64,000 nt of DNA from Imperialibacter sp. EC-SDR9 (GTDB lineage: Bacteria; Bacteroidota; Bacteroidia; Cytophagales; Cyclobacteriaceae). Below, in pieces: positions 35,182-44,229 of the stretch (position 1 is its first letter; every line of letters begins with the position of its first letter). The position numbers and the translations under genes are program-made. Location of the stretch: the NCBI RefSeq assembly GCF_902498805.1, contig NZ_LR701573.1, forward strand, positions 269,995-333,994. Direction: 5' to 3'. The notes under the pieces are model-generated. The model was given only the letters and a program-made list of their open reading frames with translations. It was not told the DNA's origin and made no database searches.

Positions 35182-35271
35182 AGGATAAAATTAAACAAAT
35201 CAAAGGCGTTTCTACGATACAACGCTGACGATATAAATTTTATGAGAGAAGAAATATTTTTTATTAACCTA

Positions 35272-35302
35272 TTTGCAAAAATACAAAAGGGTACTACATT
35301 TG
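35272..35302 (+). promoter_or_regulatory. Promoter of tRNA-Val
   Basis: The Bacteroidota-type promoter is exact: TTTG at 35272-35275, 19 bp, then TACATTTG at 35295-35302. The start of transcription would be near 35309, about 44 bp upstream of the mature tRNA. Confidence 0.85.
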
Positions 35303-35322
35303 CACTCCCTAACCGGGAAGCG

Positions 35323-35347
35323 GGTTGTGAAAACAGCCAGCTTTTTT
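35323..35347 (+). promoter_or_regulatory. Leader hairpin with GAAA tetraloop and T-run before tRNA-Val
   Basis: GGTTGT (35323-35328) pairs with ACAGCC (35333-35338) around a GAAA tetraloop. Three bases later comes a run of six T. It lies between the promoter and the tRNA, so it could act as a weak attenuator or as a 5'-processing signal. Confidence 0.45.
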
Positions 35348-35352
35348 GAAAG

Positions 35353-35427
35353 GGGCTCATAGCTCAGCTGGTTCAGAGCACCTGCCTTACAAGCAGGGGG
35401 TCCAAGGTTCGAATCCTTGTGGGCCCA
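35353..35427 (+). tRNA. tRNA-Val (anticodon UAC)
   Basis: The 75-nt cloverleaf is complete. Acceptor GGGCTCA pairs with TGGGCCC (one G-T pair). The D arm is GCTC/GAGC. The anticodon stem CCTGC/GCAGG closes the loop CTTACAA with anticodon TAC at 35388-35390. The T stem is CAAGG/CCTTG with loop TTCGAAT, and the discriminator is A. CCA is not fully encoded (CAA follows). A hairpin terminator begins 2 nt later, and the promoter is seen upstream. Confidence 0.98.
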
Positions 35428-35428
35428 C

Positions 35429-35461
35429 AAAAGTCACTCAGAAATGGGTGACTTTTTTTTT
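35429..35461 (+). terminator. Terminator of tRNA-Val
   Basis: AAAAGTCACTC pairs with GGGTGACTTTT (one T-G pair) around the loop AGAAAT, followed by further T residues. The loop and flanks closely match the hairpin at 36401. Confidence 0.9.
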
Positions 35462-35554
35462 GAAAGATTCTGCCAACTATTTGCCCATTACTTTAGTATG
35501 ATTAATTTTTAAAAGCCAGTTTTTGTAACTTTAAGGGTGCTGACTACAAAGAAC

Positions 35555-35779
35555 ATGAAGACTAAGCAGACATTAAAGGCGGTTTCTTCCACCACCGTGT
35601 TGCCCAACGGAATGAAGTCTTCTTTGTCCTGGAGCCCAGAGAGCGACCCTCAGACCGAAGACCGGATTCGCTGCATGGCAATGAGTGATCACGAATATTG
35701 GAACGCCATGATGCGACTAATTAATGTGGGCCGCACGACAGCTGTTACATTTGAGAAAAGAATCATAAAATGGACATAA
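35555..35779 (+). CDS. Small protein upstream of and overlapping the nucleotidyltransferase
   Basis: I do not recognise this 74-residue protein. It begins MKTKQTLKAVSSTTVLPNG and has a C-terminal region (DHEYWNAMMRLINVG) that could be helical. It overlaps the next gene by 10 bp, so the pair is cotranslated. Position and size would suit an antitoxin or substrate partner for a minimal nucleotidyltransferase, but nothing in the sequence proves it. A GTG 18 bp upstream is an alternative start. Confidence 0.5.
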   Translation: MKTKQTLKAVSSTTVLPNGMKSSLSWSPESDPQTEDRIRCMAMSDHEYWNAMMRLINVGRTTAVTFEKRIIKWT

Positions 35780-36291
35780 ACGATCCGTTTTATTACGAGA
35801 TCGCAAAAGCGCTCAATAGCACGGGCACCGAATATGTCCTCGTTGGTGGCCTTGCAGTTGCCTACTATGGATTCCACAGGTATACCGGAGATATGGATCT
35901 TTGGGTAAAGTCTACCGAAAGCAACATGAGCAAACTTTACTCAGCGCTTGTTGACGTGTTAAAATATGACCATGCATCGATAACAGCCATAAAAAAAAAC
36001 AGACCTGTTGAGAGCCCGACACCGATAAGACTTTTTTCAGATGATGAAGCAACCTACGTCGATTTGATGACTAATACATTTCAGAGAATTTTCAGTTGGG
36101 ACGAGTGCAAGCAGCATTCAAATGTGATTACGCTGAAAGACATTAAATTTCCGGTTGTTCACATCAATCATCTAATACAGATGAAGGAAAACACGAAGCG
36201 ACTTGATGATTCTATGCAAGACTTAGTGGATGCCCATGAACTAAAAAAAATCCTTAAACTACAAGCAAAAGGGAGCCCAAAAGGTAAATAG
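35770..36291 (+). CDS. Minimal nucleotidyltransferase-fold protein
   Basis: The 173-residue protein has the nucleotidyltransferase signature: VLVGGLAVAYYGFHR (G26-G27) followed by TGDMDLWV, giving the metal-binding pair D41 and D43. A third acidic residue may be D90/D98. The C-terminal helix (DDSMQDLVDAHELKKIL) resembles AbiEii/MNT-type and DUF6036-like proteins. Such enzymes transfer a nucleotide to tRNA, protein or a drug, and several are toxins of type II or IV systems. It follows tRNA-Val and overlaps the small gene at 35555. The fold is confident; the target is unknown. Confidence 0.82.
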   Translation: MDINDPFYYEIAKALNSTGTEYVLVGGLAVAYYGFHRYTGDMDLWVKSTESNMSKLYSALVDVLKYDHASITAIKKNRPVESPTPIRLFSDDEATYVDLMTNTFQRIFSWDECKQHSNVITLKDIKFPVVHINHLIQMKENTKRLDDSMQDLVDAHELKKILKLQAKGSPKGK

Positions 36292-36400
36292 GCAACTCTC
36301 TAAGTCTGACGATACGTTTTATTTAGTGCAAGGATAAAAAGATATGAAAACGCCCGTTTTCGGCTTCGAAACTTTCCCTCCAGTCGGGTAGGCCCACGAT

Positions 36401-36437
36401 AAAAGGTCATTCAGAAATGAATGGCCTTTTTTATTTT
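36401..36437 (+). terminator. Terminator closely resembling that of tRNA-Val
   Basis: AAAAGGTCATTC pairs with GAATGGCCTTTT around the loop AGAAAT, then a T-rich tail. The bases before it (GGCCCAC at 36391-36397) also match the tRNA-Val 3' end (GGCCCAC at 35422-35428), so tail and terminator look duplicated 969 bp apart. The rest of the 36292-36550 gap shows only the small inverted repeat GAAAACG-CC-CGTTTTC. Confidence 0.85.
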
Positions 36438-36550
36438 TGCCATTCCTGTATTGCATCCCCACAAACGACTGTCTAAAACTCAAATTTACTATCTTAGGCA
36501 CTGCTGAGCGATTCTTCGGAATGACTCAATCGACCGACTGCCTATATTAT

Positions 36551-38386
36551 ATGTTAAAGAAAGTTCACTCATTAGCACTTTTGTTGTTGTGCTGTTCTAT
36601 TGCCAATGCGCAGGAATCCCTCCCTGAAGTCATCAGTCAGGTAGACACAAATCAAAACCCGGGAGATAAACTGAAGCTTATTAAACTTGGAGAAAACCTA
36701 CTCCAGAAGGAGGGAGACGACTCCGTTAAAGCTGAATTCTTTCTTCGTTGTGGCATTATCTATGGAATTTCAGGGAAAGCCGACTCATCGATATACTTCT
36801 TCAACCAGGCGCTGCAATTAGGCAACGAATCACAACATTTACTCAAATCCCGGGCTCACAACGGTATAGGCAATGTAAGCCGGCAAAAGGGCAACAATGA
36901 GATGGCATTTGAGAGCTTCCAGAATGCTTTGAGGACTGTGGAAGGGAAGCCTGACTTTATGAGCCGAAGTTTTGAAGGTTCCATTATTGCCAATCTTTCC
37001 AGCATCTACTTCAGCATGGGAGACAATGAGAAAGCAGAGCAATACAGCCTGCGAGGGCTTGAGCATGCAAAGTCGATAAAAGACACTGCACAAATGGAGT
37101 ACAGCTATGTTGGTCTGGCTCTGATTTACAATAAGACAAAGGAATACGAAAAGGCACTTGAGTATCATCAACTGGCTTCCCAGCTAATGGAAAGGGAAAA
37201 TAGTGATCCTTACTTAAGGGACTACAACAAGATTAATTTAGCCCGACTGTTTGAGAATCAGGGTAAAATGGTAGAGGCCTTGTCCCTTTATGATGAGATG
37301 CTCCTGGGTACCAATCCTGATGTCGATATTAGAACGACTTCGTTGAAAAACGCCGGACAGATACTTTTCGAACTTGGAGATTTTACAAAAGTGATTGAAT
37401 ACGCCCAAAGACTGATGCTCCTCGCTGATGAAACAGAAACTCTTCCTTCGGCCGTAGATGCAACACAATTACTGTATCAATCATATCAGGCCACCGGAGA
37501 CTATAAAACATCCAACGAATACCTGAATCTGTATGTAGTGTTAAACGATTCCCTCATCAATGAGAAATCGGCAAAGGCGCTGGTAGAGCTTGAAGCGAAG
37601 TATGAGAGCGAAAAGAAAGCGCAGGAAATTACTGAGCTCAAACTCGAAAACCAGCAGTCCGTCAATCAGCGAAACATATACTTATTTGTTACGCTTATAG
37701 TAATTGTGGGAGCAATTTTCCTAGGGGTGCTCATTCGTTCCAAAACAAAATCTAACAAGTTAATATCCAAGTCATTGAAGGATAAGGAGCTGCTTCTAAA
37801 GGAGATTCACCATCGGGTCAAAAACAACCTGCAAATTATTTCGAGTCTGTTAAGTTTGCAATCGAGGTACATCGAAGACAAAGGAGCCAAGGATGCTGTG
37901 AATGAGGGACAGAACAGGGTAAAGTCAATGGCGCTGATCCATCAGAAGCTCTACCAAAACGAAAACCTGGCTGGCGTAGATGCCCTGGATTACATTGAAA
38001 ATCTCACCAGCACGCTCCGTTCCTCCTATGGCGTCGAAGCGGAGCGGGTTTCGGTGACCTACGACATCGAAAACCTTAATATCGATGTAGACACCATCAT
38101 ACCCATCGGCCTTATCCTGAACGAATTGATAAGCAACTCATTCAAGCATGCCTTTCCCAATGACAAGGAAGGGAATATCTCAATATGGTTAAAAAGAGCA
38201 AACAACCAACTAGAATTGAAGGTTTGTGACAACGGAATAGGCAGCAAAAAAGATATTAGTAAATCTGATTCTTTTGGGATCCGAATGATCAGATCACTTG
38301 CAATGAAATTGGAAGCCACTGTCGACTTTAATTTCGACAACGGCACAGAGGCGTCTTTGCTCATTTCTAGTTTTAAGTTGGCGTAA
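36551..38386 (+). CDS. Tetratricopeptide-repeat histidine kinase (HisKA_2 type)
   Basis: The start at 36551 gives a signal peptide (LLLLCCSIANAQ). TPR repeats occupy about residues 60-340. A membrane segment (IYLFVTLIVIVGAIFLGVLI) precedes a kinase core with the HisKA_2 motif EIHHRVKNNLQIISSLL (phospho-acceptor H420 or H421) and a HATPase N box (NELISNSFKHAF), DNGIGSKKD and GIRMIRSLA. This kinase type commonly pairs with LytTR regulators, and one follows after 6 bp. The ligand sensed through the TPRs is unknown. Confidence 0.92.
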   Translation: MLKKVHSLALLLLCCSIANAQESLPEVISQVDTNQNPGDKLKLIKLGENLLQKEGDDSVKAEFFLRCGIIYGISGKADSSIYFFNQALQLGNESQHLLKSRAHNGIGNVSRQKGNNEMAFESFQNALRTVEGKPDFMSRSFEGSIIANLSSIYFSMGDNEKAEQYSLRGLEHAKSIKDTAQMEYSYVGLALIYNKTKEYEKALEYHQLASQLMERENSDPYLRDYNKINLARLFENQGKMVEALSLYDEMLLGTNPDVDIRTTSLKNAGQILFELGDFTKVIEYAQRLMLLADETETLPSAVDATQLLYQSYQATGDYKTSNEYLNLYVVLNDSLINEKSAKALVELEAKYESEKKAQEITELKLENQQSVNQRNIYLFVTLIVIVGAIFLGVLIRSKTKSNKLISKSLKDKELLLKEIHHRVKNNLQIISSLLSLQSRYIEDKGAKDAVNEGQNRVKSMALIHQKLYQNENLAGVDALDYIENLTSTLRSSYGVEAERVSVTYDIENLNIDVDTIIPIGLILNELISNSFKHAFPNDKEGNISIWLKRANNQLELKVCDNGIGSKKDISKSDSFGIRMIRSLAMKLEATVDFNFDNGTEASLLISSFKLA

Positions 38387-38392
38387 AAGATC

Positions 38393-39091
38393 ATGGAGAA
38401 AAAGGTACTTATAGTAGAAGATGAACCGCTAATTGCTGATGACCTTTCGTTTCATCTGCAAGATCTTGGTGTCAGCGATATTAAAATATCCGTCAAATAC
38501 GAAGACGCTCTGAAGAAGCTTACCGAGTCAACATTTGATTTGGTGCTGCTGGATGTAAACCTCTCGGGTGAAAAAGATGGTATAGATGTGGCAAAGTTCA
38601 TTAATCGCACAAACCCAACCCCGTTTATTTTTATAACCTCTTATTACGATGCGGATACGCTGAGTCGAGCGAAGGAAGTGAATCCTGTTGCTTACATCCT
38701 AAAACCATTCAACCAGCAGGATATACAGGTAAACGTTGAAATGGCCTTTCATAAAATCTTGTCTTCAAGGCGAGCCAAACCAGAAAAGTTCTTTATAAAA
38801 GACAAGGAAGGTTTGGTGTCGATTGATCCGGAACACATTGATTACGTAGAAGCATTCGATAATTACGCAAAAATTTTTGTTTCGGGTCAATCGCACATCA
38901 TCAGTCACACACTGAAAAGTATTGAGGACAAACTGCTGGCCTTTGGTTTCGAACGAGTGCATAAATCTTACCTCATCAACTTTTCCAGAATCACGATGAT
39001 CAGCGAGGGGTACATTTTTTTCGACAAAACAAAAATCCCCATAGGGCGGGCCTATAAGTCAGATTTTATGGCTAAAATTTCCCTTCTGTAA
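38393..39091 (+). CDS. LytTR-family response regulator
   Basis: This 232-residue two-domain regulator has a receiver domain with the acidic pocket (E9, D10) and phospho-acceptor D54 (VLLDVNLSG), and the switch Lys in YILKPFN. The C-terminal LytTR DNA-binding domain shows HIDYVEAFDNYAKIFV and FERVHKSYLINFSRI. It would bind DNA when phosphorylated by the kinase encoded 6 bp upstream. Its targets are not visible; the adjacent large surface-protein gene is one candidate (inference). Confidence 0.95.
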   Translation: MEKKVLIVEDEPLIADDLSFHLQDLGVSDIKISVKYEDALKKLTESTFDLVLLDVNLSGEKDGIDVAKFINRTNPTPFIFITSYYDADTLSRAKEVNPVAYILKPFNQQDIQVNVEMAFHKILSSRRAKPEKFFIKDKEGLVSIDPEHIDYVEAFDNYAKIFVSGQSHIISHTLKSIEDKLLAFGFERVHKSYLINFSRITMISEGYIFFDKTKIPIGRAYKSDFMAKISLL

Positions 39092-39189
39092 TCACATTGT
39101 CGTTTGCTTCTGTCGATCACTAAAAAAATCATGTCGTTGGCTAAATAGCGCTACCCGGGTTCACTGCATTTGAGCAACTTGGAATAGTT

Positions 39190-39211
39190 AAAGGGATTCT
39201 AAGAATCCTTT
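39190..39211 (+). promoter_or_regulatory. Inverted repeat just upstream of the large T9SS surface-protein gene
   Basis: AAAGG(G)ATTC pairs with GAATCCTTT around TAA; nine pairs with one bulged G. It ends 12 bp before the ATG of the 1599-residue protein. It may be an operator or a 5'-UTR hairpin that affects translation. Confidence 0.45.
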
Positions 39212-39223
39212 AAATGCTTTCCA

Positions 39224-42200
39224 ATGAAATTTTTAGCCACAATCTTATTTGCGTTTTTAGCAACTACTGCTTACGCCCAGAGCTATTATTGGGTGGGTGG
39301 CTCTGGCAACTGGTCCGACTTTGGGAATCATTGGGCGACCTCTTCGGGAGGCTCTACCTTTCACACACAGGCACCTGCCAGTACTGACGATGTTTACTTT
39401 GATGCCAATTCTTTTAACGAATCTGGCCAGGCAGTTTCTCTTGATGGCGATGCGAATTGCCTGTCGATGGACTGGACAGGGGTAACAAGTTTTCCTTCCA
39501 TTGTCGGCAACGGCAACACACTCAACATTTTTGGCTCTTTGACACTGTCACCCGACATGACGGCCAATTTCAAATATGTAGAGTTTGAGTCGACCACCTC
39601 AGGCAACACCATCACAACCAATGGTACTTCGCTGGGCTCGATTTCTATCACCCGCTTCAATGGCATTGGAGGAGAATGGAGTTTTCAGGACAACTTTAAC
39701 ACCTACAACTTGTTCATGTCAGCAGGCACTTTGAACACGAATAACAACAATATTAACTCAGGCGCCTACTTTCAAACCGATGGGGCTTCCGCAAAAGTTC
39801 TCAACCTTGGCTCATCCGAAATCACAACGGAAAGATGGTGGATGAACGGCACCAACCTGACTATTAACGCAGGTAGTTCAAAAATCATCGTCTCTTCGTT
39901 TTATAGCGACATGACAGGTGCGGGCCCCTACACGTACCACGACATTGAGTTTTTTAATTACGCAGATCTGAGGTATCCTTCTGCCTTCAATGAAATTACT
40001 GTCTCGGCAGGCCTGGAGGTTGAATTGAGAAGTGGAGATACTTTTACCCTGAGCAGCCTTGTTGCAGACGGCACAAAACATGAGCCTATTATTTTTAAAA
40101 CAACCTCTACAGGTTCAGAGGCGACATTAAGTAAAGCTTCTGGTTCGGTAACTGTTTCCTGGGTTGAACTGAAAGACATCCATACATCTGGCAGCGCCAC
40201 ATTTACAGCCAACGACGCTGTGGACAATGGTAATAACACGGGGTGGACAATCAACGATGTAACGGGGTCAGACTACTTCTGGGTTGGAAATGGAGGCGAT
40301 TGGACCGACTACAGTAACCATTGGGCAACCACCTCTGGTGGATCATCTATGCATAGCGACTATCCCGGGCCACTGGACGATGTGTTCTTTGATGCCAATT
40401 CATTTACCACTACCGGGCAAACCGTTTTGAATGACCTGAGTGCTGCACACTTCCATGATATGGACTGGACAGGCGTGACCAACCTGCCTACTTTCAGCGC
40501 TCCTTATTCATACCCGATTTACCCCCACGGTTCGGTTACTTTTGACGATGGGGTTAATAAAAATGTGTACTCTATCAACTTTGTTGGAGAGGAAACAGGG
40601 CTCACTTTTACCGCTGCAAGCACCGGCTACAACAGCTATGTGAGTTTCAACGGCACAGGCAGCTATACCCTAATGGATGATATTAGTACCGGTAGCTTCA
40701 ATCACTATAAGGGTGCGGTTAACTATAGTGACGTTACCATCGATTGCTCTATAGACTATAGCATTGGTAATGGCAGTGCGGCCGTTGAATTGAACCTGGG
40801 TAGCTCGAGCATCAGTTGCCGAGACCTCTCGGTGAATTCTTCTTCCTCTCCTGTAGTCAACTTCGGCACCTCCACAATTACAATAGAGCGTGACTTTTAT
40901 GGCTATGGTATTGAGCTTAACGAGGTGGTTTTTAATGGAAACGGGACGATCAAAGGTTCTAATAGTTTTGAGGTACTTACGATTGAAGCTGGCTCATCAA
41001 TAGCACTTCAGCAGGGCACTACCCAAACGATTAATCAGGCGTTCAACTTAAGTGGCACTAAGGCCAGTCCTATCAACTTTAGCTCCGATCTTTCCGGTTC
41101 TCAGGCCACCGTTTCCATGGCGTCTGGCACGGTAGACGCCACTTATCTGGTGCTGAAGGATATCGCCTCTACCGGTGGAGCGACCTTCAATGCTGCCGAA
41201 ACCATTGACAATGGGAATAACACAGGTTGGAATATCTCAGAACTGACCGGGTCTGAATACTACTGGGTGGGAGACGGAGGCAACTGGTCGGACTTCGCCA
41301 ACCATTGGGCAACCACTTCCGGCGGAAGTACATTTCAAACCACGGTGCCTGGTGTTTTGGACGATGTGATATTTGATGAGAACTCGTTCAGCTCCGCCAG
41401 CCAAATTGTCACGCTGGATCAGAATGCTAACTTCCACGACATGACATGGCTGGGCGTAACTAACAGCCCGTCATTTATTGGAACCACCAAAACCATGAAT
41501 ATTTACGGCTCACTTACACTGGACGACGGAATGAGTGTGAATGTAAAGAACTACTATTTTCTGTCGGACGAGGCAGAGACTATTACTGCCAGCGCCACAG
41601 CTCCGGGAGACAATGCCTATATGTATTTCACAGGCGCAGGCTCATGGGAGTTTCAATCTGCACTTTTGACAAGAGAATTCCATCAATACAGCGGCGCCAT
41701 TGATTTCAACAGCAAAGATATTTGGATTGATTTTGCTCTTTATTTTTTCGGGAGTGAAAGCAAAACAATGGTGCTGGGCACATCAGACTTCACTACAAGG
41801 ACTTTAACTGTTGGCTCTGCCACAAACCTGTCTTTCGATGGCACAGATGCTGAACTGAAGGTGAGTTCACAGCTTGACTTCTATGATAACGTAACCAACG
41901 ACATCAATCTTGGCGATGTGTCTTTTGAGTTCCTCACTTTCAGCGATGAATCATCAGTTTATGGAAATCTCAATTTGGCTACCCTTACCATAGAAGCTGG
42001 CAAGAAGCTGAAAATTCAAACAGGAGCTACTTTAACAGTTGGCGATCTGGTGGCCGTCGGAACTTCTGATGACCCCATCATAATTACTTCTGTCAACAGT
42101 AGTTTGACATCGACCATCAGCAAGTCGTCAGGGACTGTCGATGCCTATTTTCTGGAATTGCAGGACATCACTGCTACGGGCGGCGCCACTTTTAACGCCT

Positions 42201-44023
42201 ACAACTCTGTAAACAACGGCAATGTTATCGGCTGGACTTTCCACAAAGAGCAACAGACCATCGATTTTCCTGAAATAGCTGATAAGGCCTTTGGTGATCC
42301 GGCCTTTGAGCTCACTGCCACTGCCACCTCTTCACTCACAGTAGTGTTCGAAATAGTTTCCGGCCCGGCTACTGTAGATGGTACTACTTTAACGATGACA
42401 GGAGCAGGGACTGTCCAGGTAAAGGCCACCCAGGCTGGTAATATTGATTATGATCCGGCACCATCTGTCACTCGCACCTTCAGCGTTTCAAAAGCGAGTC
42501 AGGGACTGGTATTTGATACGCCAGCGTCAAAAGTTTACGGAGATGCAGCCTTTGACCTTATCTTCACAGCCGGGGCCACAGGTAATACTGTAGTTTTTGA
42601 ATCCTCTGATGAGACAGTGGCGACCATTTCTGGCTCAACTGTAACAGTTGTCGGCGCTGGTACAACCACCATCACGGCCAGTCAGAACGAAGACGATGAC
42701 TATGCTGCTGCTGTAGTAGAGCGAACATTTACTGTGAACAAGGCGGCTCAGTCTATCACATTTAATCAACTCTCAGAAAAGACGATTGGAGACGATTCAT
42801 TTGAGCTGGAGTCTACAGGCGGTGATTCAGGCAACCCTGTTACTTTTTCATCATCCGACGAGCTTGTTGCAACGGTATCTGGCAGCACCGTGACCATTGT
42901 CGGCGTTGGAACAACTGCAATCACCGCCAGTCAGGAAGGTGATGATAACTATGAAGCAGCCGAGCCGGTTGAGCAGGTGCTTACGGTTACGGCTGTGCCA
43001 AAACTGGCGCAGACAATTACTTTCGGTGAAATCGAAGCTAAAACATTTGGTGATGCCGACTTTGACCTTAATGCAAGTGGTGGAGATTCAGAAGTGCCAG
43101 TGACCTTTGTTTCTGCAGACGAAACTGTAGCAACCGTTTCAGGTGCTATTGTTACCATTGTTGGTGCTGGCTCCACTACTATCACTGCTACTCAGGCTGG
43201 TGATGATATTTACGAAGCAGCAACGCCTGTAGAACAAACCCTGACTGTAGGTAAGGCTGCTCAAACAATTAGTTTCGACGAAATTCCATCTAAAGCATTT
43301 GGCGCTGCTGCTTTTGAGCTTCCTGCTACTGGAGGGGCTTCTGGTATGGCCGTTTTGTTCACATCGTCTGATGATGGGGTAGCGACCATATCCGGCACAA
43401 CTGTAATCATTACCGGTGCGGGGACGGCCACAATCACCGCCAGCCAAGCCGGAAACGATAACTACATGGCAGCTGAAAGTGTTGAACGAACCCTTGCTGT
43501 CAGTAAAGCAGATCAAACAATTACCTTTTCCAACATAGATGACTTTGACCTGGATAATGGTGTTACCCCGATTTTTTTAGAGGCCACTGCTTCAAGTGGC
43601 CTCGGGGTAAGTTTTGCGATGGACGGCCCTGCTACGCTTAATGGTGTGGAATTGACTCCAACAGATATTGGAACCATAACTATAACAGCTTCTCAGGATG
43701 GAAATAATAACTATAATGCCGCTCCGACAGTGATAGTGGAATTTTCCGTGACTAGTTCTTCGGTAGCAACAGGAGTGAAAATTTTCTCAAGCCACTTAAA
43801 ATTCTATCCCAATCCTGCGAATCAACTGCTTACAGTTGAGTGGAATGAACCGATGGGAGGCCAGTTAGAAATAAGAAACTTAGCAGGCAGCTTGATCTTG
43901 CAACAAGATATTATATCCGACGACAACGCAATCGACCTTGCCTCAACACCTCCGGGTACTTATCTCCTCATAGTGAGGACGCCCGGAGGTGTAAAAATTA
44001 TTAGCCGTCTGATCGTAAAGTAG
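39224..44023 (+). CDS. 1599-residue modular T9SS surface protein (adhesin-like)
   Basis: A signal peptide (LATILFAFLATTAYAQ) is followed by three tandem modules of about 329 residues starting near 22, 351 and 680, each opening with the pattern Y-Y/F-WVG-x-GG-x-W-S/T-D and then NHWATTSGG and DDV-x-FD-x-NSF. Near residue 1010, six beta-sandwich repeats of about 80 residues begin (QTITF, KxFGDxxFxL, ATVSGxTVTIVGAGTTTITA), typical of MBG/Big-like domains, up to about 1510. The last ~75 residues (LKFYPNPANQLL to ISRLIVK) are a T9SS sorting domain. It is probably a long surface stalk for adhesion or gliding. The module repeats suggest internal duplication. A hairpin terminator follows. Confidence 0.9.
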   Translation: MKFLATILFAFLATTAYAQSYYWVGGSGNWSDFGNHWATSSGGSTFHTQAPASTDDVYFDANSFNESGQAVSLDGDANCLSMDWTGVTSFPSIVGNGNTLNIFGSLTLSPDMTANFKYVEFESTTSGNTITTNGTSLGSISITRFNGIGGEWSFQDNFNTYNLFMSAGTLNTNNNNINSGAYFQTDGASAKVLNLGSSEITTERWWMNGTNLTINAGSSKIIVSSFYSDMTGAGPYTYHDIEFFNYADLRYPSAFNEITVSAGLEVELRSGDTFTLSSLVADGTKHEPIIFKTTSTGSEATLSKASGSVTVSWVELKDIHTSGSATFTANDAVDNGNNTGWTINDVTGSDYFWVGNGGDWTDYSNHWATTSGGSSMHSDYPGPLDDVFFDANSFTTTGQTVLNDLSAAHFHDMDWTGVTNLPTFSAPYSYPIYPHGSVTFDDGVNKNVYSINFVGEETGLTFTAASTGYNSYVSFNGTGSYTLMDDISTGSFNHYKGAVNYSDVTIDCSIDYSIGNGSAAVELNLGSSSISCRDLSVNSSSSPVVNFGTSTITIERDFYGYGIELNEVVFNGNGTIKGSNSFEVLTIEAGSSIALQQGTTQTINQAFNLSGTKASPINFSSDLSGSQATVSMASGTVDATYLVLKDIASTGGATFNAAETIDNGNNTGWNISELTGSEYYWVGDGGNWSDFANHWATTSGGSTFQTTVPGVLDDVIFDENSFSSASQIVTLDQNANFHDMTWLGVTNSPSFIGTTKTMNIYGSLTLDDGMSVNVKNYYFLSDEAETITASATAPGDNAYMYFTGAGSWEFQSALLTREFHQYSGAIDFNSKDIWIDFALYFFGSESKTMVLGTSDFTTRTLTVGSATNLSFDGTDAELKVSSQLDFYDNVTNDINLGDVSFEFLTFSDESSVYGNLNLATLTIEAGKKLKIQTGATLTVGDLVAVGTSDDPIIITSVNSSLTSTISKSSGTVDAYFLELQDITATGGATFNAYNSVNNGNVIGWTFHKEQQTIDFPEIADKAFGDPAFELTATATSSLTVVFEIVSGPATVDGTTLTMTGAGTVQVKATQAGNIDYDPAPSVTRTFSVSKASQGLVFDTPASKVYGDAAFDLIFTAGATGNTVVFESSDETVATISGSTVTVVGAGTTTITASQNEDDDYAAAVVERTFTVNKAAQSITFNQLSEKTIGDDSFELESTGGDSGNPVTFSSSDELVATVSGSTVTIVGVGTTAITASQEGDDNYEAAEPVEQVLTVTAVPKLAQTITFGEIEAKTFGDADFDLNASGGDSEVPVTFVSADETVATVSGAIVTIVGAGSTTITATQAGDDIYEAATPVEQTLTVGKAAQTISFDEIPSKAFGAAAFELPATGGASGMAVLFTSSDDGVATISGTTVIITGAGTATITASQAGNDNYMAAESVERTLAVSKADQTITFSNIDDFDLDNGVTPIFLEATASSGLGVSFAMDGPATLNGVELTPTDIGTITITASQDGNNNYNAAPTVIVEFSVTSSSVATGVKIFSSHLKFYPNPANQLLTVEWNEPMGGQLEIRNLAGSLILQQDIISDDNAIDLASTPPGTYLLIVRTPGGVKIISRLIVK

Positions 44024-44054
44024 AAATACTGTGCGAATAGGCAGCGTTGAAAGG

Positions 44055-44082
44055 GGTGTTCTCGTAGAACACCTTCTTTTTT
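44055..44082 (+). terminator. Terminator of the T9SS surface-protein gene
   Basis: Perfect 8-bp stem GGTGTTCT/AGAACACC with CGT loop (44055-44073), then TTC and six T. Confidence 0.9.
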
Positions 44083-44171
44083 GCCCTAATGTGAGGCACT
44101 TCACTATAGACCTCTCAACACTAAGTACTCCGGGGTCTCCATTCTAATCTTTTTGGTAGTTCTTAATTTTA

Positions 44172-44216
44172 TTACGTACTTTGCGTTACGTACTTTACGT
44201 TACGAATAGTTCGTAA
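44172..44216 (+). promoter_or_regulatory. Three 14-bp tandem repeats ending in a 17-bp palindrome, upstream of the ATPase gene
   Basis: Units at 44172-44185 (TTACGTACTTTGCG), 44186-44199 (TTACGTACTTTACG) and 44200-44213 (TTACGAATAGTTCG) repeat with exact 14-bp period. The last unit opens the perfect palindrome TTACGAA-TAG-TTCGTAA (44200-44216). The array ends 13 bp before the ATG at 44230. The arrangement is that of an operator bound by several copies of one regulator, spaced slightly over one helical turn. Confidence 0.7.
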
Positions 44217-44229
44217 TTATTGAATTATC

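Noticed and set aside
36292..36400. Second tRNA before the 36401 terminator
   Set aside because: GGCCCAC and a TTCGAAA word are present, but no T-stem pairing or cloverleaf can be formed.
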